In this document: in pieces, positions 1-7,300 of the stretch
Numbering within the stretch: the first letter of the stretch is position 1
Layout: the number at the start of each line of letters is the position of its first letter
DNA from: CAZOOK01 sp964581385
GTDB lineage: Bacteria; Pseudomonadota; Gammaproteobacteria; Nevskiales; Nevskiaceae
Length of the DNA: 64,000 nucleotides
Direction: 5' to 3'
Assembly (NCBI GenBank): GCA_964581385.1
Contig: CAZOOK010000025.1
Coordinates: 1-64,000 of the forward strand
Made by a program: the position numbers and the translations under genes
Notes under the pieces: generated by a model
What the model was told of the DNA's origin: nothing
The model's database searches: none
Seen by the model: only the letters and a program-made list of their open reading frames with translations

Positions 1-159
1 GCTGCGCAAACACCGTGTCGGCGCCGATAGGACGGGACCGTATGGGCACAGCGCCGCGTCTCTCGCTCCTCATGTACTCCAAGTACATCACGTCGCTCGT
101 TCCTCGCGCTGTGCCCATACGGTCTCCGTCGCAGCGATCAAAGTTGGTGTTAACAGGCC
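1..159 (-). repeat. Structured intergenic repeat downstream of rlmD
   Basis: No gene is seen here. Perfect 18-bp inverted arms lie at 37-54 and 106-123 and enclose about 51 bases, which contain a second small palindrome (arms 72-78 and 82-88, ATGTACT/AGTACAT). The side next to rlmD (146-162) carries a 17-base motif that starts with the rlmD stop codon, TAGGGCCTGTTAACACC on the minus strand; the same 17 bases recur at 52930-52946. I infer an interspersed, highly structured genomic repeat, possibly also acting as the 3' end of the rlmD transcript. There is no T-run, so a simple intrinsic terminator is not supported. The left edge of the window may cut the element. Confidence 0.7.
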
Positions 160-1482
160 CTAGCCGCGTTCAAACAAGGCCATAGACTCGACATGCGCCG
201 TATGCGGAAACATGTCGAGCACGCCCGCGCGCGTGAACCGGTAGCCGTGCACACGCACCAGTTCGCCGGCGTCGCGCGCCAGGGTACCGGGATGACATGA
301 CACGTAAACGATGCGTTTCGGTTTGGCGGCGGCCACGAACGGAAGGATCTCCGCGGCACCGGAGCGTGGTGGGTCGAGCAGCGCCAGGTCATAAGGCTGT
401 GACAGCCACGGCGCGTGAACGTCGGGACTGAACAGATCGGATCTCAGGAAACGTGCATCGAGTCCGTTGCACTGAAGATTCTCGCGACCGCGCCGCACCA
501 ACTCTGCGTCACCTTCGATAGCGGTCACACGCGCGCCGGTCGCTGCCAGTGGCGCAGTGAAGTTGCCGAGCCCGGCGAACAGTTCCAGAACGGTGTCGCC
601 GCTCATCGGCCGCAGCCACTCCAACGCTTGCCGTACCATTGCCTGCGCCAGCTCACCGTTGACCTGAATAAAATCGAGTGGACCGAATTCGAGCGCCAGC
701 GAACTGCCGTCGGGCGAATAATGTAGCGGTCGCGCGGCGCCCAATGGCGTAGCGGAATCGGGACCACCGGTCTGCAACCACAAGTCGAAGTCGTGCTCGG
801 CTGCAAAGGCCGCAAGACGCTCGCGATCACCGGCGGTCAGATCATTCAACACGCGCATCACCAACGTCACCGTGTCCGCGCACGCGACCTCGATCTGCGG
901 AATCTGGGCGGCGATCGACAGCTGCCCGATCAGCGCCGCCAATGCTTTCAGCCGGTTGCCGACGCGCGCATCGAGCACCGCGCAGGATTCGATCGCGGCC
1001 AACAGCGGCGATTCGCGTTCGCGAAAGCCGACCAGCACGCCACCTTTCTTCGGCACCAGCTTGGCGCCGAGCCGTGCACGCCGACGATACGCCCACACCG
1101 GTCCGGTCACCGGTGCCGCGACTTCGTCGGGTCGCACCTGACCGATGCGAGCCAGCGCATCGAGTAACTGCTTCTGTTTGAACGAGACCTGCGCCGACGG
1201 AGCGAGGTGTTGCAAGGCGCAGCCGCCGCAAACGCCGAAATGTGGGCAACCGGGTTCGACACGATCCGGCGACGCGCGCTCGACGGCGACGACCTCACCC
1301 TCATCGACATCGCGGGACACGCGAGTCAATCGGTAGCGCACCTGCTCACCGGGAAGCGCCCCCGTGATGAAGGTCACTTTGCCGTCAACACGCGCGACAC
1401 CACGTCCATCCTGCGCGAGATCGATGATGTCGGCGGCGAACTCACCCTGCGGCACCGGCCGCCGTCGCGCACGCGCACCCAT
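160..1482 (-). CDS. rlmD: 23S rRNA (uracil-1939-C5)-methyltransferase RlmD
   Basis: This 440-aa protein should methylate C5 of U1939 in 23S rRNA using S-adenosylmethionine. The domain order is typical of the family: an N-terminal TRAM domain (about residues 10-65), an iron-sulfur cysteine set (C79, C85, C88 in CPHFGVCGGC, with a fourth near 168), then a Rossmann methyltransferase domain with ELFAGLGNFT, LDPPRSG and the catalytic-cysteine motif YVSCHPGTL (Cys about 396). The chosen ATG at 1482 overlaps the TGA of the upstream exonuclease gene (ATGA), which implies translational coupling; the reading frame stays open further upstream, but that part has no family similarity. The stop codon forms the first three bases of a repeated intergenic motif. 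Confidence 0.95.
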   Translation of the reverse strand: MGARARRRPVPQGEFAADIIDLAQDGRGVARVDGKVTFITGALPGEQVRYRLTRVSRDVDEGEVVAVERASPDRVEPGCPHFGVCGGCALQHLAPSAQVSFKQKQLLDALARIGQVRPDEVAAPVTGPVWAYRRRARLGAKLVPKKGGVLVGFRERESPLLAAIESCAVLDARVGNRLKALAALIGQLSIAAQIPQIEVACADTVTLVMRVLNDLTAGDRERLAAFAAEHDFDLWLQTGGPDSATPLGAARPLHYSPDGSSLALEFGPLDFIQVNGELAQAMVRQALEWLRPMSGDTVLELFAGLGNFTAPLAATGARVTAIEGDAELVRRGRENLQCNGLDARFLRSDLFSPDVHAPWLSQPYDLALLDPPRSGAAEILPFVAAAKPKRIVYVSCHPGTLARDAGELVRVHGYRFTRAGVLDMFPHTAHVESMALFERG

Positions 1483-2291
1483 CAGCCGGTACTCGCGATG
1501 CGGTCGCTGACGGTCGGTGTCCAGGCCTCGCGAAACTCGATCCAGTGCGGTGCGGTGCTCGCCGCCAGCCATTCGCGCGCGCGCTGCAGCTCGCGCTCGT
1601 ATGCGTCGACTGACAGCAGTCCGCGAATCCGCTGGAAGCGCAGCCACACTAGATACGTGTTCATGACATCCGTTTCGCAATAGGCGCGGATATCGCCGAT
1701 GCGTCCTTCCGAGTACGCTGCGAACACCTTGGAGCCATCCATGCCGAGCTTGCCCGGCAGCCCGAGTAGCAGGGCGATTTCGTGCAGTGGCGCGTAGGCG
1801 CGCGCGTTGTACAGCGCAAGCACATCCATCGCGTCAGTGTGCCGAAACTGGTAGCGACCAAGATAGTTGTCCCATTTTGCATCGCGCTCGAAATGGCCGG
1901 TATCCCAATACTTCGGCGCGGCGATGCCGTGGATCAGCGCGCGATAGTGCAGCACCGGCAAATCGAAACCGGAACCGTTCCAGGACACCAGCGTCGGCCG
2001 GTATTTTTCGATACCGTCGAAGAAACGCTGCACCAGTTCTGCTTCGGACGCGTCCGGCTCGCCGAGCGACCATACGCGGAAATGATCGCCTTCGCGCAGC
2101 GCCACCGAAATCGCGACAACGCGATGCAGATGCAACGGCTGAAAATCGTTGCCTTTCGCCGCGACGCGGATCGCCGCCATGGCTTCCGCCGCCTCGGCAT
2201 CGGAAAGTCCGTGCAGACCGTGAATTCTGCGACCGCCATCAAGATCCGGAATGGTCTCGATGTCGAAGACAAGGGTGGATTCCTGGCGCAT
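1482..2291 (-). CDS. Predicted 3'-5' exonuclease related to the PolB exonuclease domain
   Basis: A 269-aa protein beginning MRQESTLVFDIETIPD. The DIETIPD block carries the Asp and Glu that bind metal in DnaQ/PolB-type exonucleases; the later motifs LVSWNGSGFDLPVL (motif II, Asn/Asp) and YCETDVMNTYLVW (motif III, Tyr/Asp) complete the DEDDy pattern. This is the stand-alone family related to the PolB proofreading domain, with no polymerase domain attached; its substrate in the cell is unknown. It is followed by rlmD with a 4-base ATGA overlap. The start was placed at the ATG just before the first motif, because the open frame upstream runs through a hairpin repeat and has no similarity. Confidence 0.85.
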   Translation of the reverse strand: MRQESTLVFDIETIPDLDGGRRIHGLHGLSDAEAAEAMAAIRVAAKGNDFQPLHLHRVVAISVALREGDHFRVWSLGEPDASEAELVQRFFDGIEKYRPTLVSWNGSGFDLPVLHYRALIHGIAAPKYWDTGHFERDAKWDNYLGRYQFRHTDAMDVLALYNARAYAPLHEIALLLGLPGKLGMDGSKVFAAYSEGRIGDIRAYCETDVMNTYLVWLRFQRIRGLLSVDAYERELQRAREWLAASTAPHWIEFREAWTPTVSDRIASTG

Positions 2292-2303
2292 GGCTATACA
2301 GCC

Positions 2304-2381
2304 GGGACTCGGGACTCGGGATTCGGGATTCGTGAAAAACGCGGATCCTTTACGAATCCCGAGTCCCGAGTCCCGAGTCCC
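2304..2381. repeat. Heptameric GGGACTC/GGGATTC hairpin repeat
   Basis: Arm 2304-2333 consists of four 7-base units (GGGACTC twice, GGGATTC twice) plus GT; arm 2352-2381 is its reverse complement with one mismatch, leaving an 18-base loop. The result is a stem of about 30 bp between cysM and the exonuclease gene, both on the minus strand. Repeats of this unit are common in Xanthomonadales genomes (family knowledge). It could end or stabilise transcripts, but no T-run follows it. Confidence 0.85.
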
Positions 2382-2394
2382 GTAGAAAAGAGCG

Positions 2395-3285
2395 TCATGC
2401 CGGATACACTCCAGTGGAGATATACCGATCGCCGCGATCGCAGACGATGGCCGCGATCGTCGCGCCGCGCAGTTCGCGGCACAGTTGCAACGCCGACCAT
2501 ACCGCACCGCCGGACGACACGCCGGCGAAGATGCCTTCGATCGACGCAAGCTTGCGCATCGTCTCTTCTGCCGCCGGCGCAGTGACCTCGATCACGCGAT
2601 CGACTCGACGACGATCGAAAATGGTCGGCAGGTAGGCCTCCGGCCATTTGCGGATGCCGGGGATCGATGATTCGCCATCGGGCTGTACACCGATAATCTG
2701 GATCGCCGGATTCTTTTCCTTGAAGAAGCGCGAGCAGCCCATGATGGTGCCGGTGGTCCCCATCGACGCGACGAAGTGCGTGATGCGGCCGTCGGTATCG
2801 CGCCAGATTTCCGGAGCGGTGCCTTCATAGTGCGCGCGCGGATTATCGGGATTGGCGAATTGGTCGAGCACGCGGCCCTTGCCGGCGGCCTGCATCTCCA
2901 GCGCCAGATCGCGCGCGTACTCCATGCCCTGTTCCTTGGTGACCAGAACGATCTCGGCACCGAAGGCCTTCATCGCCGCGCGCCGCTCGGCGCTCATATG
3001 CTCGGGCATGATCAGTACCATGCGGTAACCTTTCATCGCCGCCGCCATCGCCAGCGCGATGCCGGTATTGCCGGAGGTCGCCTCGATCAGCGTATCGCCG
3101 GGTTTGATCTCGCCGCGTTCTTCGGCGCGCCGGATCATTGAATAGGCCGGGCGGTCCTTGACCGAACCGGCGGGATTGTTGCCTTCGAGTTTCAGCAGCA
3201 GCGTGTTGTCACCGATGCCGGGTAGCCGCGAAACACGAACGAGCGGAGTATTGCCGACGGTATCGGCGAGGATGCGATAAGTCAT
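2395..3285 (-). CDS. cysM: Cysteine synthase B (O-acetylserine sulfhydrylase)
   Basis: A 296-aa pyridoxal-phosphate enzyme that makes L-cysteine from O-acetylserine and sulfide or thiosulfate. The PLP lysine is K43 in GSVKDRP; the substrate loop is EATSGNTGIALA and the phosphate-binding glycine loop is GTTGTIMG. The C-terminal part (GVQPDGESSIPGIRKWPEAY) and the overall length fit the CysM subgroup better than CysK. The gene starts with an ATG at 3285 and lies 44 bases after pdxJ on the same strand, so the two may share a transcript; pdxJ supplies the PLP cofactor that this enzyme uses. Confidence 0.93.
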   Translation of the reverse strand: MTYRILADTVGNTPLVRVSRLPGIGDNTLLLKLEGNNPAGSVKDRPAYSMIRRAEERGEIKPGDTLIEATSGNTGIALAMAAAMKGYRMVLIMPEHMSAERRAAMKAFGAEIVLVTKEQGMEYARDLALEMQAAGKGRVLDQFANPDNPRAHYEGTAPEIWRDTDGRITHFVASMGTTGTIMGCSRFFKEKNPAIQIIGVQPDGESSIPGIRKWPEAYLPTIFDRRRVDRVIEVTAPAAEETMRKLASIEGIFAGVSSGGAVWSALQLCRELRGATIAAIVCDRGDRYISTGVYPA

Positions 3286-3329
3286 GATCTGATTTTATCG
3301 GACCGGCGTGATCGCGGCAGCGGCGGCCG

Positions 3330-4082
3330 TCACGCCGGCCCACTTTCCCCACGCCGCGCCTCGATCATCGCCCGGCGCATCGTAGCGATCGCCGCCGGCA
3401 AACCCACGAACAGCGCGTCGGCGATCAGTGCATGGCCGATGTTCAATTCAACGATTTCGGGAATCGCAGCAACCGGGCGGACGTTCTCCAGGTTGAGCCC
3501 ATGGCCGGCATGCACTTCGAACCCGGCGCGTTGGGCATCACGGGCAAAACGCGCGATCTTGTTGAGCTCGGCTTTGGCCTTCTTCGCATCGGCGGCGTCC
3601 GCGTAGCTGCCGGTATGAATTTCCACGTGCGGCGCGCCGATGCCAACGGCCGCTTCGAGCTGGCTCGGCTCCGGATCAATGAATAGGGCGACAGCGATGC
3701 CAGCCTCGGCAAGCCGCGCGCAGGCATCGGCCATTTCCTGTCTGCGGCCAACAACGTCGAGCCCGCCCTCGGTGGTCCGTTCCTGCCGCCGTTCCGGCAC
3801 CAGGCAGACGTACTTCGGGCGTGCGCGGCAAGCGATTCCGATCATCTCGTCCGTTACCGCCATCTCCAGATTGACCGGCACCGGGCAGCGCGGCAGCAGG
3901 CGCTTAAGATCGTGATCCTGGATGTGACGGCGGTCCTCGCGCAGATGAATGGTGATGCTGTCGGCACCGGCGGCGGCGACAATTAGCGCCGCTTCCACCG
4001 GATCGGGGTATGGCGTACCGCGCGCCTGACGCACTGTGGCGATGTGATCGACATTGACGCCGAGGCGGATCGGTTCAGCCAT
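3330..4082 (-). CDS. pdxJ: Pyridoxine 5'-phosphate synthase
   Basis: A 250-aa TIM-barrel enzyme that condenses 3-amino-2-oxopropyl phosphate and 1-deoxyxylulose 5-phosphate to pyridoxine 5'-phosphate. It begins MAEPIRLGVNVDHIATVRQ, the standard PdxJ N-terminus, and contains ITIHLREDRRHI, the block VCLVPERRQERTTEGGLD, and HAGHGLN near the C-terminus. The ATG at 4082 lies 8 bases inside recO, the usual recO-pdxJ coupling in gammaproteobacteria. Confidence 0.96.
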   Translation of the reverse strand: MAEPIRLGVNVDHIATVRQARGTPYPDPVEAALIVAAAGADSITIHLREDRRHIQDHDLKRLLPRCPVPVNLEMAVTDEMIGIACRARPKYVCLVPERRQERTTEGGLDVVGRRQEMADACARLAEAGIAVALFIDPEPSQLEAAVGIGAPHVEIHTGSYADAADAKKAKAELNKIARFARDAQRAGFEVHAGHGLNLENVRPVAAIPEIVELNIGHALIADALFVGLPAAIATMRRAMIEARRGESGPA

Positions 4083-4833
4083 CTGAATTTTCCGGGTTTT
4101 GTGATGGGACCTGATGGGTACGCGGTACGGCACTGGCGCGCAATTCACGCAGCAATCGCGGTGTCTCCAGTTCGCGGCCACCCAGTTGCCGCTGCAGCGC
4201 GATACGCAACAGTTTACGCGCCTCGCGGCGCAGGCCGGCATCTGCGGCGGCGAGCTTGCCGTCGCGCAGGGCGATCAGTGCGGCGCCTGAAAAACTGCCG
4301 GCTCGGCCCTCAGCTGATTCATGCACACGGCGCGGGCCCGACTCGAAGTCATAACGATAGCTGGCATCAGCTTCAATATCCGCCGGCAGGTCGACGCCAT
4401 AGCCGGTTTCGCCGAGCAGACACAACTCGAACGCACGCAGCACCGGTTCGGAATCGCCTTCTGCCAAGCGCGGCAAGGCATCGGCATAGGCCGCATACAG
4501 GACCGGATGCGCGTCGTGGCGCGTCAGCAGCTTCAGCAGCAGCTCGTTGAGGTACCAGCCGTGAAAAATGCGCTCGCCGGCAAGCGGCACCGGCGGCGCG
4601 GCGGCTTCGGAAGCGACCAGCGTGCCGAGATCGCCGGCCTCGTTCCACGACAGCAGCAACGGCAGGAAAACTTGCAGTACCGCGCCGGTTCTCGATTTGG
4701 CGCCGCGCGCGCTCCGCGCGACCAGTCCGACCCGGCCGTGATGTTCGCTGAAAACCTCGATCAGCAGGCTGGTTTCGCGATATGGACGCCGCACCAGCAC
4801 GAAAGCGGATTCGGATTCAATACGCTGGCGCAT
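4075..4833 (-). CDS. recO: DNA repair protein RecO
   Basis: A 252-aa protein of the RecFOR pathway, which loads RecA onto SSB-coated single-stranded DNA. The N-terminal OB-fold region (SAFVLVRRPYRETSLLIEVFSEHHGRV, split here as SAFVLVRRPYRETS plus LLIEVFSEHHGRV) is typical, followed by the helical region with FELCLLGETGYGVDL. The start is placed at the ATG at 4833 (MRQRIESESAF). In most gammaproteobacteria recO directly follows era; here about 3.8 kb of accessory DNA separates them. Confidence 0.93.
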   Translation of the reverse strand: MRQRIESESAFVLVRRPYRETSLLIEVFSEHHGRVGLVARSARGAKSRTGAVLQVFLPLLLSWNEAGDLGTLVASEAAAPPVPLAGERIFHGWYLNELLLKLLTRHDAHPVLYAAYADALPRLAEGDSEPVLRAFELCLLGETGYGVDLPADIEADASYRYDFESGPRRVHESAEGRAGSFSGAALIALRDGKLAAADAGLRREARKLLRIALQRQLGGRELETPRLLRELRASAVPRTHQVPSQNPENSDG

Positions 4834-5347
4834 GAGGGCGGGAGGCTTGGATCGACAATGGTACGGATAAACCAAGTTTGAGGCATTTTGAGCGCTGCTG
4901 CGCACGTTTACCTGACCATAATCGTCCGAGCCAAGGGCTGAAATCGCGGCGGTTGACCGATATAGGAAGGGTCAATGCCCCAACGGGTTGTCGCTGCGCA
5001 TATCCCCACCGCCAGGCTTGCGACCCTTCCCTTCTGTTTGGAGCTGACGCCCATGTCTATGTGCGATCCCGCACAGACCATGGAAGGCTTTGTATGGACA
5101 CTTCTTGATTGCTGTTTGGAGTGGCAAAACCCAAGTGCTGCGCTGCGTTCACCACCGGCTTTAAAGGCAGTATTCAAAGCATTGCTGGAAAAATCCAAGA
5201 GCGCTTTTGGCGATTTGAAGAACGCTCTCAGGAATGGAGGTTAGTGCTTCCCGATTATCAGCTTGCAGAGTCTGGGGGTGCCTGCACTGCCTTTGCAGGT
5301 GTTTGAAATATGGAAAGCGAAAGAACGTTCGGACGGAAGCGCCTCTG
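4834..5347. other. Intergenic stretch without a recognisable gene
   Basis: 514 bases between recO (leftward) and the KaiC-associated gene (rightward). Short open frames exist on both strands (4975-5244 on plus, 4908-5198 on minus), but neither has a convincing ribosome site or family similarity. The base composition is more mixed than in the flanking housekeeping genes. It should hold the divergent promoters for recO and for the accessory genes; I could not pick out a convincing -35/-10 pair. Confidence 0.5.
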
Positions 5348-5785
5348 ATGGATCGAATCGGAGCACATGGTATGGAAGCATCGCAAGTCGCCGAAGCTGT
5401 TGCGGCAGCTTGGCGTGAGATCGACACGGTCCTGACTCCCATCGTCGGACAGCGGGGTGTCGCCGCGCTCTACAGGCGAAGTCTCCACCTCACCAGCGCG
5501 GTCCATCCATGGCTCGCGGGCACGCACGACAGCGTTCGTACGACCATCGATCCCGAGGCACTGAAGTCTGTGGTCGCACAGCAGAGCAACATGGAAGCTG
5601 CTGCCGGCGGCACTGACCTTTTGCGGACATTCCACGAGTTGCTCAGCACACTGATCGGATCCCGACTTACGGAGCGATTGCTTCGTTCCGTGTGGGCAGG
5701 TTCTTTGAGTTCTTTGAGTTCTTTGAGTTCTTTGAGTTCTTTGAGTTCTTTGAGCAGTTTGCCGGTACAGGACACTTCGCCATGA
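5348..5785 (+). CDS. Small helical protein of unknown function, KaiC-associated
   Basis: A protein of about 145 aa that I do not recognise. It is predicted to be mostly helical (MEASQVAEAVAAAW, LTPIVGQRGVAALYRRS, LLRTFHELLSTLIGSRLTERLL) and has no signal peptide or membrane segment. The last quarter is a Ser-Leu-Ser repeat encoded by six 9-base units. A second ATG at 5372, with GGAG eight bases upstream, is an equally good start. Its TGA overlaps the ATG of the KaiC-like gene (ATGA), so the two proteins are probably made in a fixed ratio and act together. It may be a small partner of the ATPase; that is inferred from context only. Confidence 0.65.
   Translation: MDRIGAHGMEASQVAEAVAAAWREIDTVLTPIVGQRGVAALYRRSLHLTSAVHPWLAGTHDSVRTTIDPEALKSVVAQQSNMEAAAGGTDLLRTFHELLSTLIGSRLTERLLRSVWAGSLSSLSSLSSLSSLSSLSSLPVQDTSP
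5701..5754 (+). repeat. Six perfect tandem copies of a 9-bp unit
   Basis: TTCTTTGAG is repeated six times without a mismatch. The unit length is a multiple of three, so gain or loss of copies changes the number of Ser-Leu-Ser triplets in the helical protein without shifting the frame. It also lies only about 30 bases before the KaiC-like start codon, so copy number would alter the spacing ahead of that gene's translation start as well. Confidence 0.95.
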
Positions 5786-7266
5786 CTCCCAAAGTGACTA
5801 TCAATCGACTGTTGAGCGGTGTGCCCGGCCTGGATGAAGTGCTTGGTGGTGGCTTGCCGGAGTTCTCGTTCAACCTCATCGTGGGGCCGCCCGGCTGCGG
5901 CAAGACCACGCTGGCGCACCAGATCATGTTTGCGCTGGCGACGCCGGAGCGCCCCGCGCTTTATTTCACGGTGCTGGGCGAGCCGCCTCTGAAGATGCTG
6001 CGCTACCAGCAGCAGTTCGATTTCTTCGACGGCGAGTCGATCAACCGCTCAATCCGTTTCATCAACCTGTCGGACGAAATCGTCCTGGGCAATTTCGACG
6101 AGGTACTGCGCGGCATCGTAACCGCAGTGGAAACGCACAATCCGGGGCTGGTCTTCGTGGACTCGTTTTATTCCATGGTGCTGGCAGGCATCGCTCAGGA
6201 CAACCCGAACAAAAGCCTGCTGCAGTTCGTGCAGCAACTCAGCATGCTGATGACGACCTGGCAGGCCACCACCTTCCTGATCGCCGAGTACTTCAAGATG
6301 ACCGATGCCAACCCGGTGTTCACGGTCGCAGACGGGCTGATCTGGCTGAACCAGAGCGTGCAGCGCAACTCCATGGTCCGCAAGATGGAGATCATGAAGA
6401 TGCGCGGCCAGCCGACGGCGCCGGGCCTGCACACTTTCCGCATCAGCGCGGTGGGTATTGAGGTATTCCCGCCCGCACACTTTTTGAGTCCGGAGGACAG
6501 CGACCGGCGACCGGCGCCGCCTACCTTCCGTCTGCGGATGGGTGTGCCGTACCTGGACGATATGCTGGGTGGCGGCTTGCCGCGCGGTTACTCGCTGCTC
6601 GTTGCCGGCCCTTCGGGATCGGGCAAGAGCATCCTGGCGGCGGCCTTCCTGGCCGAGGGCGTGCGCGGCGGCGAGACCGGCGTCATTGCGGCCTTCGAGC
6701 AGCGCCCTAACAAATCGCGCAATCATCGGCTCGACGACCTGATCAAAAGCGGCCGCATCGGCTTGGTGGACAGCCGTGCGCCCGATCTCTCGATCGATGA
6801 GATCGTACTGCTGATCATAAGAGAGATCCGCCGCCTCAACGCGAGCCGCGTCGTCATCGATTCGCTTTCGGGCTTCGAGCTCGCCCTGGCACCGACTTTC
6901 CGCGACGACTTCCGGGAATCGTTGTCACGCCTGGTCGTCGCTTTGGCGAGCACCGGCGCGACGGTGCTGATGACCTCCGAGCTCGAGGACCGTTACACCG
7001 ATCTGCGCTTCAGCCCGTATGGCACGGCCTTCCTGACGGACGCGATCATCCTGCAGCGCTACATCGAGGTCGAGAGCCGGCTGCGGCGCGTGATGGCGGT
7101 GGTCAAGGTGCGCTCGAGCGCCCATTCGGATGAGTTGCGCGAGTTCACCATCGACGACAACGGCATCTGCATCGGCGACATCCTCCCCGCCCAGGAAGGA
7201 CTGCTCGGCGGCAGGCCGACGCGAAAGCCAGGCTGGCAACCGTCCGCACTCGTCACCAATAGCTGA
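5782..7266 (+). CDS. KaiC-like ATPase with two RecA domains
   Basis: A 494-aa tandem RecA/KaiC-fold protein. Domain 1 has Walker A GPPGCGKTT (35-43) and Walker B LVFVDS; domain 2 has Walker A GPSGSGKS (276-283) and Walker B RVVIDS (Asp360). The double-glutamate motif of cyanobacterial KaiC is reduced: G66-E67 in domain 1 and E306-Q307 in domain 2. At the place of the S431/T432 phosphorylation pair the sequence reads SPYGTAFLTDAII, so by eye alignment both sites are lost (A416/F417). No kaiA or kaiB is nearby. It is therefore probably a KaiC-family signalling ATPase, not a clock. The ATG at 5782 overlaps the upstream stop; the frame is open upstream only through the 9-bp repeat. Confidence 0.85.
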   Translation: MTPKVTINRLLSGVPGLDEVLGGGLPEFSFNLIVGPPGCGKTTLAHQIMFALATPERPALYFTVLGEPPLKMLRYQQQFDFFDGESINRSIRFINLSDEIVLGNFDEVLRGIVTAVETHNPGLVFVDSFYSMVLAGIAQDNPNKSLLQFVQQLSMLMTTWQATTFLIAEYFKMTDANPVFTVADGLIWLNQSVQRNSMVRKMEIMKMRGQPTAPGLHTFRISAVGIEVFPPAHFLSPEDSDRRPAPPTFRLRMGVPYLDDMLGGGLPRGYSLLVAGPSGSGKSILAAAFLAEGVRGGETGVIAAFEQRPNKSRNHRLDDLIKSGRIGLVDSRAPDLSIDEIVLLIIREIRRLNASRVVIDSLSGFELALAPTFRDDFRESLSRLVVALASTGATVLMTSELEDRYTDLRFSPYGTAFLTDAIILQRYIEVESRLRRVMAVVKVRSSAHSDELREFTIDDNGICIGDILPAQEGLLGGRPTRKPGWQPSALVTNS

Positions 7267-7300
7267 TGCGGGTTGAGAGTCCTGATGCGGCGGCGCGGCC

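Noticed and set aside
4908..5244. Short open frames on both strands between recO and the KaiC-associated gene
   Set aside because: No ribosome site, no domain, and composition unlike neighbouring genes; a decayed mobile element was considered, but no transposase motif or terminal repeats were found.
5701..5754. Tandem repeat considered as a CRISPR array
   Set aside because: The units are 9 bp and contiguous, with no spacers and no cas genes.
5782..7266. Idea of a complete circadian Kai system
   Set aside because: No kaiA or kaiB is present, and the phosphorylation residues of KaiC are missing.
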